Origin: a virus
IMG/VR virus record: IMGVR_UViG_3300032093_000068
Coordinates: 1 to 64,000 of that record
Direction: 5' to 3' (one strand)
Length of the DNA stretch: 64,000 nucleotides
Part shown: positions 47,776 to 57,054 of the stretch, in pieces
How the letters are laid out: each line of letters starts with the position of its first letter
Numbering within the stretch: position 1 is the first letter of the stretch
Notes under the pieces: generated by a model
Told to the model about the DNA's origin: nothing
Database searches by the model: none
What the model saw: only the letters and a program-made list of their open reading frames with translations
Program-made: the position numbers and the translations under genes

Positions 47776-48500
47776 TCTTCGTATCTTTTTAGAAGTTTGC
47801 TAATTAATGGATTTCTAACAACATCTTTATCTGAAAATTCAAAAACACCAACATCATCAACATTTTTAAATCTTTGAAGTGCGTCCCACAGTCCTGATTG
47901 ACGTTTGTCTTTATATCTATCGGTCTGCTCTAAATCTCCTGAAATGAAAAATTTTGAGTTATATCCAATACGTGTTAATAACAGTTTCATTTGGTTTGGA
48001 GTTGCGTTTTGCGCCTCCTCAAAAATCAAAATTGTATTATCTATGTTCATTCCTCGCATGTAGGCTAAAGCGAATACCTCAATAATTTCAGCTTCTTTTA
48101 ATTTTTCTCTCGCTTCTTTACCTACTATTTTATTAAGTAAGTAATAGGAGGGAAAGATATATGGGTCAAGTTTCTCTTCGACATTGCCAGGAAGCGAGCC
48201 TAGTTTTTCTTCAGCTTCAACCGCCGGTCTTACAATTACAAGTTTTTCATATGAATTATTTGAATCTAAAAGTAGATCAACGGCAGCCTTCATAGAAATA
48301 TAACTTTTTCCAACACCAGCTGGACCTGAACATAAAACAATTTGGTTATTAGTTAATAACTCATAATATTCTTTTTGACTTTCTGTCAAAAATTTATTTC
48401 TTATTTTTTTTGTTACTAAGGAATTTATATATTCCTTTTTTGATAGTTTTCTATCTACCTGTTCAGGTTTTGGCGAATTCTGCTTTTTTCTTTGAGTCAT
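47772..48500 (-). CDS. phoH: PhoH-like ATPase
   Basis: A 242-residue P-loop protein. It shows Walker A GPAGVGKS (59-66), the VIVRPAVEAEEKLGSLPG segment typical of PhoH, YMRGMNIDNTILIFEEAQNA (Walker B 158-164) and LLLTRIGYNSKFFISGDLEQ. PhoH proteins are common in large phages and are thought to act as RNA-directed ATPases or helicases. The gene starts inside the 3' end of the epimerase gene (38-base overlap), an uncommonly long overlap in another frame. Confidence 0.92.
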   Translation of the reverse strand: MTQRKKQNSPKPEQVDRKLSKKEYINSLVTKKIRNKFLTESQKEYYELLTNNQIVLCSGPAGVGKSYISMKAAVDLLLDSNNSYEKLVIVRPAVEAEEKLGSLPGNVEEKLDPYIFPSYYLLNKIVGKEAREKLKEAEIIEVFALAYMRGMNIDNTILIFEEAQNATPNQMKLLLTRIGYNSKFFISGDLEQTDRYKDKRQSGLWDALQRFKNVDDVGVFEFSDKDVVRNPLISKLLKRYEE

Positions 48501-49530
48501 TTTTATTTACATTACTATTAATCCATTGATACGTTTTTTCCAATCCATAGATCAATGGTTGTGAAACCGACCAACCTATTTTTTCTTTATATAATTTATT
48601 ATCAGAATTTCTGCCTTTAACCCCAACAGGGCATTTAAATCCGTATTTTTGTATAAATTCATCTCCTGATATATTACTTATTTTAATATTTTTTCCTGAA
48701 ATATCAATAGCCATTTGAGCCAATTGATTTATAGTGACCATTTCTTCGGAACCTATGTTCACAGGACCTTTAAAATCACTATTCATTAACCTTAATACCG
48801 ATTCAACACACTCGTCAATATATAAAAATGACCTTGTTTGTAACCCATCACCCCAAACTTCTATTTCACCACCATCAGGTGTTTCAGAAACTTTTCTACA
48901 CATAGCGGCTGGCGCTTTTTCTTTACCTCCGGTCCAAGTCCCATAAGGTCCAAAAATGTTATGAAATCTGGCCACTATTACATCTAACCCATAGTTTCTA
49001 TTAAATGCGAAATACAGTCTTTCACTAAAAAGTTTTTCCCAACCATATTCAGAATCAGGGTTTGCAGGATAAGCGGATGATTCCTCACAATTTGGATTGT
49101 TGGGATCTAATTGATTATGTTCAGGATACATACAAGCGGATGATGAATAGAATATTTTCTTAACATTCATCATAGTTGCATAATACGAAACATTTAAATT
49201 GATGAGTGCGGAATTGTGCATCACATCGGCGTCGTTTTCTCCTGTAAAAATATAACCAGCACCTCCCATATCTGCAGCTAATTGATATACTTCATCAAAA
49301 CTATTTTTTTTATCATCTGGTGACTTTTGATTTGGACCGAACATTATGTTACTAACAAAATTGGGGTCTTTCAAATCTCCTACTATGAATTGAGTGCAGA
49401 ATTCATTCTCACTAAAATATTCATGTTTTTTTATATCAACAACTCTGACGAAGTTTCCCTCGATAAATAATTTTTTTGCTAAATGACCTCCAATGAATCC
49501 ACCCCCACCAAGTATTAGTATGTTTTTCAT
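48463..49530 (-). CDS. GDP-mannose 3,5-epimerase-like SDR enzyme
   Basis: A 355-residue extended SDR. It shows GGGGFIGG (8-15) for NAD binding, QLAADMGGAGYIFT, SSSACMYPE and the catalytic YGWEK (Y162, K166). RFHNIFGPYGTW and TRSFLYIDECVE follow. These closely match plant-type GDP-mannose 3,5-epimerase, which makes GDP-L-galactose or L-gulose. It should supply an activated sugar for the glycosyltransferases in the same operon. Other GDP-sugar epimerase/reductase activities are possible. Confidence 0.82.
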   Translation of the reverse strand: MKNILILGGGGFIGGHLAKKLFIEGNFVRVVDIKKHEYFSENEFCTQFIVGDLKDPNFVSNIMFGPNQKSPDDKKNSFDEVYQLAADMGGAGYIFTGENDADVMHNSALINLNVSYYATMMNVKKIFYSSSACMYPEHNQLDPNNPNCEESSAYPANPDSEYGWEKLFSERLYFAFNRNYGLDVIVARFHNIFGPYGTWTGGKEKAPAAMCRKVSETPDGGEIEVWGDGLQTRSFLYIDECVESVLRLMNSDFKGPVNIGSEEMVTINQLAQMAIDISGKNIKISNISGDEFIQKYGFKCPVGVKGRNSDNKLYKEKIGWSVSQPLIYGLEKTYQWINSNVNKNDSKKKAEFAKT

Positions 49531-49539
49531 AATCTTTAT

Positions 49540-50151
49540 TTAATTTTTATTTTTTGGGTAGATATAAATTAACCCAGAATCAACACAATCAATTTCAGAC
49601 GTGTAGTGATATTCATATTCATTATTATATATAATATCTAATTTATTTTTTATATAGTCAATATTCAGAATTACATCTCCATAAACATCATAACCAAATT
49701 TTGACCCTGACCCGTCATAAACTATTTTATACCCATTGTTAGACTTTATTTTATTACCGTAAGGTACAAAAAAGTCATGAATAATTATTAAAGGATTATT
49801 GGTAAATTTTGCAATAATTTCTAGTTCTTTTAATAGTGGAAGATCATTCCAATGAGCATCCAAAAAAAACATAGAATTTTCTTCACCATCAGAAATGATT
49901 TCGGGTAACTTAATCCTGCTATCACCTAAATGTAGGTTTACATTTTCAAAATTTTTTAATTTATCTTTAGCAAGATTATAAAAATTTAAATTGATTTCTA
50001 TAGTTTCAATTTGTAAACCCAATTCTATCAATTTTAGTGTTGACCACCCTTTGTATGTTCCAGTCTCATAAATTTTAGTAACTCCGAATCTATTTACCAA
50101 TCTTGATAATTCTTGGAATGCAAATTTATCATCTAACGCACCGTATTCCAT
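49540..50151 (-). CDS. SAM-dependent methyltransferase-like protein A
   Basis: A 203-residue Rossmann protein. It shows IYETGTYKGWSTLKLIE (SAM loop, G-x-G-x-x-x-S), IETIEINLNFYNLAK (acidic end of strand 2), LHLGDSRIKLPEII and SMFFLDAHWND. The next gene upstream encodes a related protein, so the two probably arose by duplication. Methylation of a sugar or of a glycan end is the likely task, given the neighbours. The acceptor is unknown. Confidence 0.7.
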   Translation of the reverse strand: MEYGALDDKFAFQELSRLVNRFGVTKIYETGTYKGWSTLKLIELGLQIETIEINLNFYNLAKDKLKNFENVNLHLGDSRIKLPEIISDGEENSMFFLDAHWNDLPLLKELEIIAKFTNNPLIIIHDFFVPYGNKIKSNNGYKIVYDGSGSKFGYDVYGDVILNIDYIKNKLDIIYNNEYEYHYTSEIDCVDSGLIYIYPKNKN

Positions 50152-50152
50152 A

Positions 50153-50701
50153 CTAGAAAATTTTAGAACCTAGGTAGATTACTAATCTATCGTCTTTAAT
50201 GACTTTTTGTATAACTCTATCCTTTAATGTTGATATTACTTTTTCCTCGGTTATATCAGTCCAATCCTCATTTAAATTAGTTCCAAATAATCTAAAATCA
50301 TCAATAATAATTATTGATTCGTATAAGAAATAATCATAAATCGATTTCAGTTCCTCAATTAATGGGCAGTCTTTGTCTCCTTGAGCGGTATCTCCACTCG
50401 AATAATGACCGTCTAAAAAGAATATAGTTCGATTATGGATTTTTTTTATTATTTCAGGTAATACTTGACTACTATCTCCTAAATAAAGATTTATGTTTTT
50501 ATCATTAATAAATTTGTTTTTTGCTCTGAGGTAAAATGATTCACTCAATTCGATTGTATGAATTTCATTAAATGATTTTGACATATTTATTACAGTGTTA
50601 CCGTAATGGGTTCCGGTTTCTACGAATACCTTAAAAATTTTATCATCAAAAGGTGATTGTTGTATAAAATATTCAACTTCAATGTATTTTATGCTGGGCA
50701 T
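50153..50701 (-). CDS. SAM-dependent methyltransferase-like protein B
   Basis: A 182-residue paralogue of the following gene. It shows VFVETGTHYGNTVINMSKSF, EIHTIELSESFYLRAK, LYLGDSSQVLPEII and RTIFFLDGHYSSGD. The same strand order and the acidic DGH/DAH motif occur in both. It lies 11 bases from the dehydrogenase gene. The acceptor is unknown. Confidence 0.7.
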   Translation of the reverse strand: MPSIKYIEVEYFIQQSPFDDKIFKVFVETGTHYGNTVINMSKSFNEIHTIELSESFYLRAKNKFINDKNINLYLGDSSQVLPEIIKKIHNRTIFFLDGHYSSGDTAQGDKDCPLIEELKSIYDYFLYESIIIIDDFRLFGTNLNEDWTDITEEKVISTLKDRVIQKVIKDDRLVIYLGSKIF

Positions 50702-50712
50702 GTTTTAATTTT

Positions 50713-51927
50713 TTATTTTTTTATGTCTACCAACCAAGGGTTGATAACTATTTTATTTTTTAAATCTTTTTCTTTAAAATCTTTAGTAATATGAGTTATG
50801 ACAATAACATCAGAATGTTCGATAAATAATTCTAATTTATTAGAATATTTGGAGGTAATTAATTTATCATAAAAAATTACATCGTACTTTTCACTTAAAA
50901 GACGTTCGTAGAGTATATTACCTGGAGATTCTGTAGTAACATATGTATCTGGTTTGAACGACAATCCATAAATACCTATTTTTTTATCTTTATATTGTTT
51001 TATTTTATCATATAATAATAGGTTTTGGTCTTCGTTTATTTTTTGAGTAGATTTGATATGTATTGCGTCTAATCCCACATTTTCTGACATTTTAATGAAT
51101 GCCCAAGTATCTCTTGGGAAGCAAGTACCTCCAAAAGATAAACCACTACTTAAATAAAATGGGGATATTCGTTTATCATAACCCAATGCTTTAGTTATGT
51201 TTTTAGGATTGCAATTAAATTTTTCAGATAGATTACCGATAAAATTAGCAAAACTAATTTTCATAGTTACATACGCATTTAAACTAACCTTTGTGATTTC
51301 GCTTTCAATTAACGACATCCTAACAATAGGTGAGTTATTTTTAATTATTTTTCGGTACAAATTTTCTGCAATATCCCCATATTTTTTATTTGATTCGCCT
51401 AATATTTGTAAATCAGGATTCTCAAAATCACTAATTACAGTTCCAATCGCAACCAAATCCGGAGCATAAACAAAACCAAAATCAACATTTATTTTTTTAC
51501 CTGAAACATCCTCAACCCTTTTTATTAAATTGTCATGACTACCAGGCATCACTGTGGAACTTAAAATAATTAAAAAATCTTTTTTATCTGAATTTTTTAA
51601 ATTTTTTGAAATATTATCTAAAACATCATGGATGAAGTTGTTTGAAAACTCGCCCGAGATGTTAGATGGTGTATTAACTAATACTATTGCGATATCAAAA
51701 TCGCTTATTGAGTAATTATATGGTGTTTCAAAACTAATATTTTTAAAATATGATACTAAATACTCCTCCATTTTTGGTTCATAAAAAGGAGTTAATCCAG
51801 ATTGTAATTTTTTTATTTTTTCCTCATCGGTATCTATACCAATAACATTAGTTTCTTTGGCTAAAACTAAACTCAGCGGTAATCCCAATTTACCCAAACC
51901 AAATAATGCAATTTTTTCTACATTCAT
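50713..51927 (-). CDS. nucleotide-sugar dehydrogenase (UDP-Glc/GDP-Man DH family)
   Basis: A 404-residue NAD enzyme that oxidises the C6 of a nucleotide sugar to a uronic acid. It shows GLGKLG (10-15), ILSSTVMPGS, the helix SLIESEITKVSLNAYVTMKI, and the catalytic cysteine in GGTCFPRDTW (C269). GIYGLSFKPDTYVTTESPG marks the C-terminal domain. All key residues are in place. It overlaps the aminotransferase gene by four bases. The product would feed the local glycan pathway. Confidence 0.88.
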   Translation of the reverse strand: MNVEKIALFGLGKLGLPLSLVLAKETNVIGIDTDEEKIKKLQSGLTPFYEPKMEEYLVSYFKNISFETPYNYSISDFDIAIVLVNTPSNISGEFSNNFIHDVLDNISKNLKNSDKKDFLIILSSTVMPGSHDNLIKRVEDVSGKKINVDFGFVYAPDLVAIGTVISDFENPDLQILGESNKKYGDIAENLYRKIIKNNSPIVRMSLIESEITKVSLNAYVTMKISFANFIGNLSEKFNCNPKNITKALGYDKRISPFYLSSGLSFGGTCFPRDTWAFIKMSENVGLDAIHIKSTQKINEDQNLLLYDKIKQYKDKKIGIYGLSFKPDTYVTTESPGNILYERLLSEKYDVIFYDKLITSKYSNKLELFIEHSDVIVITHITKDFKEKDLKNKIVINPWLVDIKK

Positions 51928-53027
51928 AATTTTTCATCTATATGTTTTAATGAATTAAACACTGTGTTATTATCATCTTTATTGCCACATGCAATTCGTA
52001 AAAAAGTGTCATCTAAGTCTAGTTTATCATTTAATATCCTAGTGTAAATATTTTTTTCAAATAAAAGTTCTGAAAAAACTTTATTTATATTTTTTTTACA
52101 ATCTAATATGAAGAAATTAGCGTGAGATTCATACACCTCAATATTTTTAAGTTTTTTCAAATCATTATAAAAATCTTTTCTATTATTTAGATATTTATTC
52201 CTTGCAACTTGATATTTTCTTTGGAATTCTTCGTCTGAAAATAACTCTAAAAAGAATTGGGCTAATCCGTTTATGTTCCAACAAAGGCCATATTTAGAAA
52301 ATATTTTTTCATTTATCTTAGGGTCGCATACGGAATATCCCAATCTCAATCCCGCAATACCAAAATCCTTTGACAAACTCCTTATTACGATTAGGTTTTT
52401 GTTAGTATAAACATCTTTTTCAACACTATGATTTTTATCAAAAAAATCAATAAAACTTTCATCTACAATAATTGATGTTTTATTTAATTGTTTAATAATA
52501 TATTTTATATCTTCCTTTAATAAAATTGTTCCGGTTGGGTTGTTGGGGTTAACTATAATTAATACCTCAACATTATTTTTTTTACAGAATTCAACCAATT
52601 CTTTTTTATCAACATTAAAATTATTCTCCTTGTAGGTTTTAAAAAAAACTATATTTTCCATATCATACTCGTAATATGATGAAAATGTAGGGGTAATAAC
52701 ACATTTTTTTTTACCTTCGAATTCCCTCATTATTAATTCAATTAATTGGATCGCCCCGTTACCTAGTAGTATGTATTCAGGATTTATATTCAAAGTTTTT
52801 GATAAAATTTCCGAAAGAATTTTATTCTGTGGTGGGTAGTATTTGATATAATCTGTTATGTCGTGAGATTTAAAATTCTCCATAAATAATTCAAAAGCAT
52901 ATGGATTACATAAAAAACACGCATCAACTTCTATATTCAAGTTTAAAAATTTTTTTATTTCAAAAACTGATGGAGAATGTAAACCTGAATTGGATTTTAA
53001 TTCTAAAAATTTTTCATAATTATTCAT
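51924..53027 (-). CDS. PLP aminotransferase (HisC/CobD type)
   Basis: A 367-residue fold-type I enzyme. It shows LLGNGAIQLIEL (phosphate cup), VNPNNPTGTIL, IIVDESFIDF and SLSKDFGIAGLRLGY with the PLP lysine K220. IRIACG-like LRIACGN near the C-terminus holds the substrate arginine. Relatives act on histidinol phosphate or make amino-alcohol phosphates. Beside an adenylating enzyme and sugar genes, it may provide an amino substituent for a glycan. Substrate cannot be read from the sequence. Confidence 0.8.
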   Translation of the reverse strand: MNNYEKFLELKSNSGLHSPSVFEIKKFLNLNIEVDACFLCNPYAFELFMENFKSHDITDYIKYYPPQNKILSEILSKTLNINPEYILLGNGAIQLIELIMREFEGKKKCVITPTFSSYYEYDMENIVFFKTYKENNFNVDKKELVEFCKKNNVEVLIIVNPNNPTGTILLKEDIKYIIKQLNKTSIIVDESFIDFFDKNHSVEKDVYTNKNLIVIRSLSKDFGIAGLRLGYSVCDPKINEKIFSKYGLCWNINGLAQFFLELFSDEEFQRKYQVARNKYLNNRKDFYNDLKKLKNIEVYESHANFFILDCKKNINKVFSELLFEKNIYTRILNDKLDLDDTFLRIACGNKDDNNTVFNSLKHIDEKL

Positions 53028-54358
53028 ATTAACGATATGGTTTTTAATTTGTTGGATTTGATATCACGTTCCAATTGTTTAACTTTGATTATTTCTATCT
53101 TAACTCCGCCCAATCTATTTATCATCTCTTGACGTAATTTATTTTCAGTATCTGTGTTGAACTTTTCGTTGGGGATGATATAGAACATTAATGATTTATC
53201 TTCTTTTCTTTGTATTATTTGGAACATGTCCACTTCATCAATCTTAGACATGAACGAATAGAAGTTAACCGCCGGAACAAACGAATTTGAATCAGTAACA
53301 AGCATATCTCCATTTCTCCCTTCAATGTCCAATATACTTTTTGGGTATGGGTTATTTAACTCACAAGTATTATTAAACAATACTTTATCATTAGTTTTGT
53401 ACCTTATTAACGGCATTACTTCATTATAAAATCCGGTTCCAATTATTATTGAATTTTCATCATACTCATTTAATCCATATAATAAATTTTCTTTATAGAA
53501 ATCATTTTCATAATCTTGATGTGCAAATGATACTTTTTCTACTTGACCATAATGCATCTTAATTTCAATACCTAAATTATCTTTGATTTTTGTCCTCCAA
53601 TATGGTAAACATACTTCAGAAGCCCCGTGTAGATGGGTGACATGTTTCAAACGTAAACCATATTTATTACATAAAACAGAAAAATAAAATAGTGTTGATG
53701 GGTATGAGACCAATATTTCAGTTTTAGATAAATTAATATGGTTAACATAGTCATGGATAGTATTATCATTTAAATTAAATGCGGACATGTAACTACGATT
53801 AAGTTCAGGTTCATTAATGAAAATAGGGTCTTTAGGTCCAGGTGAATATCTTCTAATCCAAATTGAATGTTGGTCATATAGATTGGCACCGTGTTCATTG
53901 AATGCGTTGGTAATGAATGCAGCCTCAATTTTAAATAGGTCATCAGTTCCAAGTATCTCTAATCTTTTTCCTGTTGTACCAGATGAGTTCATTTTATATG
54001 TTTTACCATTAAAATTCTGGTTAATTAAAGAACTAAAGTTATCAATTATGATTTCTTTAGTTAAAATAGGTAACAAATTTAAATCATCAAGTTTTTTTAT
54101 TTTAAAATCGAATCCGTTTTCTTTGAAAAGATTTCTGTAGTATGGGACATTATCATTTGCGAGTTTTAAAACTTCTCTTGTTTTTTGTAATTGGTAGTTC
54201 TTGGCTTGGTCATAAGACCAACTCTTTGATTTTTTAATCAGTGATAAAAATTCTAAGTATTTTTTACCGTATCTATATTTAAATGGGATTATCCCATACA
54301 ATATATTACGTATTGGTTTTCTTTTATTTTTTATGTAATTTCCTATTGATGACCCCAT
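53024..54358 (-). CDS. adenylate-forming enzyme, PaaK/CapK family
   Basis: The start is set at 54358 because the upstream gene ends at 54360; earlier in-frame residues would overlap it. The 444-residue enzyme shows YKMNSSGTTGKRLEILG (the AMP-binding P-loop), THLHGASEVCLPYWR, MHYGQVEKVSFAHQ and LIRYKTNDKVLF then DIEGRNGDMLV. Members activate carboxylic acids with ATP, and CapK relatives lie in capsule gene clusters. It probably acts with the adjacent aminotransferase to add an acyl or amino-acid group to a glycan. Confidence 0.8.
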   Translation of the reverse strand: MGSSIGNYIKNKRKPIRNILYGIIPFKYRYGKKYLEFLSLIKKSKSWSYDQAKNYQLQKTREVLKLANDNVPYYRNLFKENGFDFKIKKLDDLNLLPILTKEIIIDNFSSLINQNFNGKTYKMNSSGTTGKRLEILGTDDLFKIEAAFITNAFNEHGANLYDQHSIWIRRYSPGPKDPIFINEPELNRSYMSAFNLNDNTIHDYVNHINLSKTEILVSYPSTLFYFSVLCNKYGLRLKHVTHLHGASEVCLPYWRTKIKDNLGIEIKMHYGQVEKVSFAHQDYENDFYKENLLYGLNEYDENSIIIGTGFYNEVMPLIRYKTNDKVLFNNTCELNNPYPKSILDIEGRNGDMLVTDSNSFVPAVNFYSFMSKIDEVDMFQIIQRKEDKSLMFYIIPNEKFNTDTENKLRQEMINRLGGVKIEIIKVKQLERDIKSNKLKTISLI

Positions 54359-54359
54359 T

Positions 54360-56180
54360 TTATTTTTTTTTAAAAATATAATTTTCTTTATCAAGAATAC
54401 ACACAATTCCATATCCTAATTCTGATAAAAAATTTACAATGTCTTTAAACGTATAGTTACGAGTCGCCAAAGCAATTTCAGATAGTTCAATACATATTGT
54501 TACATCATTGTTTTTTAGATAGGTTGACCCCCCAATTACAACTTCATAATCAAATCCATCAACATCTATCTTTAAAATAGTCGGACTTATTCCTGTACTC
54601 TCAGTATAGTCGTCAATTGTTGTGAATTCGTACTCACCCTCAAAAGGGGACATACCCCAAATCTTGTATATCTTTTCTTTTATTTTTCCTGACACAGATC
54701 CAAACGCTAATTTATGTAAATTAACATTTTTTATTTTATTATTTTCAATATTTGGTTTGAGTAAGTCATCATAGGTTTGTGTTGGTTCAAATGAATAAAC
54801 ATTTTTTGTTTTTTCGGAGAATAATATTGTGTACAATCCAATATGAGACCCAATGTCAAAAACAATATCATCTTCTTGTAAATTTTCTAAAAACCATTTT
54901 CTAGTTTGAGGTTCTACATTAACACCATTATTTGCATAATAAGAATCAAAAAAATCATAAAACTCAAAAGAAAAATTTTTATCATTAATATTAATAGTAG
55001 TTCTACCCATTTTTTCTAATTTTACTTTATTTAATTTACTTTCCCATTCTTGTAATGGTTTTATTTTCCACATTTTTTCAGGTAAATTTTGTAAAAACTT
55101 AACATCCAATTCAATAACATCATTATTTAAAATCATCTTACCTGATTTATTTATTAAAGATTCAGGCTTTCTACAAATATCATAATGAAATATTTTATAT
55201 TTATCCGCCCAATTAAAAACTTCCTTATATTCTTGATTCATTATATAAAACATGTAATTATCACAGGAAGGGGCGCTCCCGACAGGAATACCACACGGGA
55301 AAGAATTTTCAGTTAATTTCAACGGTGTCTTAAATACCCACGCATCGGCAAATTCACCTCTATCCCACGCTCCTTGGTCTATGAAAAAATAATTATCATT
55401 AATATACTCAGTTCTGGAAAGGGCTAAAGCACATTCATTACTTGTCGGGATAAAAAATTCTCTATCAACATTTTTCCATTCATCATTATCAGGAAAAAAA
55501 ATATCGAGATTAGTTACCGCTACAATCTCATTTTCTGATATAAATTTTTTACACATCTCGACAAAATTGTTAAAAAGAAATCTTTTATTTACGGGGTCTA
55601 ATACTAATGTAATTTTATCTGTTTTATATAATTTTTCAGTAAATAAATTTTTAAAGTACTCTTCGTTATAAGTAAAAGTTTGTTCATAACAAACCAAATA
55701 TATTTTTTTTATATTTTGATTATTTATATTTTTATTTATACAATAAACGTACTCATTAAGTCTTTCATTATTTGCCTCAAAAAATATTTCACAAAATAAA
55801 TTTATTTTTTTTTCATTCTCATATGGGTCGAATGATTTTAATAATAAGTTATTATTGAAAAATAACTCTGAATTTATTCCTTTATCATCTATAAAATGAT
55901 CCGAATTAAATTTAATTCCCGTTCTTAGTTGGTGAAACTTCAGTCCGAATTCAATCAATTGGTTATATGTTTGTTCGTACCAATTTTTTTTGGATACGCA
56001 CCCTCTTGCGGTTTCAACGATTATTTGATGACCATCATCAAATAATTTATTTATATAATTTACTCTATTTTTAAATGGTTTCGCGGATAGATAATCCCAA
56101 TTCCCATCTTCATTTTTTTTAGTATCACATATTGTATTATCCAAATCAAACACATATGTCAATTTTTTTTTAACATCCAT
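54360..56180 (-). CDS. fusion: HAD phosphatase, unknown middle domain, FkbM methyltransferase
   Basis: A 606-residue protein. Residues 8-110 are a capsule-type HAD phosphatase (YVFDLDNTICDT, IIVETARGC, FIDDKG). Residues 150-350 form an unrecognised domain (IYLVCYEQTFTYNEEYF, VTNLDIFFPDNDEW, PCGIPVGSAPSCDNYMFY) that looks like a sugar-acting domain found in glycan clusters. Residues 420-600 are an FkbM-type methyltransferase (VFDIGSHIGLYTILF, VYSFEPTQTYDDLL, TILKIDVDGFDYEVV). It seems to join phosphate removal, transfer and O-methylation in one chain. Confidence 0.7.
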   Translation of the reverse strand: MDVKKKLTYVFDLDNTICDTKKNEDGNWDYLSAKPFKNRVNYINKLFDDGHQIIVETARGCVSKKNWYEQTYNQLIEFGLKFHQLRTGIKFNSDHFIDDKGINSELFFNNNLLLKSFDPYENEKKINLFCEIFFEANNERLNEYVYCINKNINNQNIKKIYLVCYEQTFTYNEEYFKNLFTEKLYKTDKITLVLDPVNKRFLFNNFVEMCKKFISENEIVAVTNLDIFFPDNDEWKNVDREFFIPTSNECALALSRTEYINDNYFFIDQGAWDRGEFADAWVFKTPLKLTENSFPCGIPVGSAPSCDNYMFYIMNQEYKEVFNWADKYKIFHYDICRKPESLINKSGKMILNNDVIELDVKFLQNLPEKMWKIKPLQEWESKLNKVKLEKMGRTTININDKNFSFEFYDFFDSYYANNGVNVEPQTRKWFLENLQEDDIVFDIGSHIGLYTILFSEKTKNVYSFEPTQTYDDLLKPNIENNKIKNVNLHKLAFGSVSGKIKEKIYKIWGMSPFEGEYEFTTIDDYTESTGISPTILKIDVDGFDYEVVIGGSTYLKNNDVTICIELSEIALATRNYTFKDIVNFLSELGYGIVCILDKENYIFKKK

Positions 56181-57054
56181 AAACCGTCTTTAATGTATCA
56201 AACACTTTGAAATCAACATTATTATTAATGAATAGTGTTCCTATAAAAATATTACTACTACCACCCATAATATAGTCACACTTGGATAGTAATAAAGAGT
56301 CTGTTAATATTAAAAAATACTCCTCTTTAAGGGTTAGTTTCTTATCGACCCAATCGCTATTTAACGACTCCACCCTTTTATAATCAGTAAACAATACTTT
56401 TTCCTCACCGAACTTAGTTACCATTAAATCAATAAAATATTTAACATCGCACGCGACAAATATTTTATCATAATTATTTCTTTTAAACTCATCATCTATT
56501 TCATTTAAAATGATTTTGTAGTACTCATCAGGTGATATTCTATTTGAAATCGGTTCCCCTTCAGGTTTATTATACGTGTAATGTAATGGTATTCTAACCG
56601 TTACACCCAAATTTTTTTTTCCAAATTTACTTAGATATTTTGATACGTTATCATTAATTGTTTGTTTTATTTGTATTTTTTGATACGCTTTATTATATTC
56701 ATTTCTGATATTTTGAAAATATTCTTCTTTGAATATTTCAGGTTTACTCCAAAAATGACCGTTGTAATTTTTATAGTATGGCATAATAGTATTAATATCA
56801 CTATAGACATAGTTATTGTGATAAAATCTATAGTGAAATAATTTTTTAGTATCTTTATTATCCACAAATCCCATATTAGGTTGTTCAAAAAACAAATCCC
56901 ATAGATTATGATCTAAGGTGTTCTTACAAGTCCAATCAACATAAATATTTTCTTCATTATATATTGAGTTATGTATCCAGTCTAAAATTATTAGAAATTT
57001 AGAAAAAAAACCTCCAGGTAAAGAACCAGCACAATCATTTTCAATTATTATCAT
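56170..57054 (-). CDS. putative fucosyltransferase-like glycosyltransferase
   Basis: The ATG at 57054 forms an ATGA overlap with the upstream stop and is preferred over 57063. The 294-residue protein has SLPGGFFSKFLIILDWIH, LGVTVRIPLHYTY (a V-x-x-R-x-x-x-H pattern as in NodZ/O-fucosyltransferase folds), IFVACDVKYFIDL and LLLSKCDYIMGGSSNIFIG. The last is like the donor-binding region of GT11/GT23/GT65 enzymes. It lies next to two clear fucosyltransferases. The family is probable, not certain. Confidence 0.6.
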   Translation of the reverse strand: MIIIENDCAGSLPGGFFSKFLIILDWIHNSIYNEENIYVDWTCKNTLDHNLWDLFFEQPNMGFVDNKDTKKLFHYRFYHNNYVYSDINTIMPYYKNYNGHFWSKPEIFKEEYFQNIRNEYNKAYQKIQIKQTINDNVSKYLSKFGKKNLGVTVRIPLHYTYNKPEGEPISNRISPDEYYKIILNEIDDEFKRNNYDKIFVACDVKYFIDLMVTKFGEEKVLFTDYKRVESLNSDWVDKKLTLKEEYFLILTDSLLLSKCDYIMGGSSNIFIGTLFINNNVDFKVFDTLKTVYGC

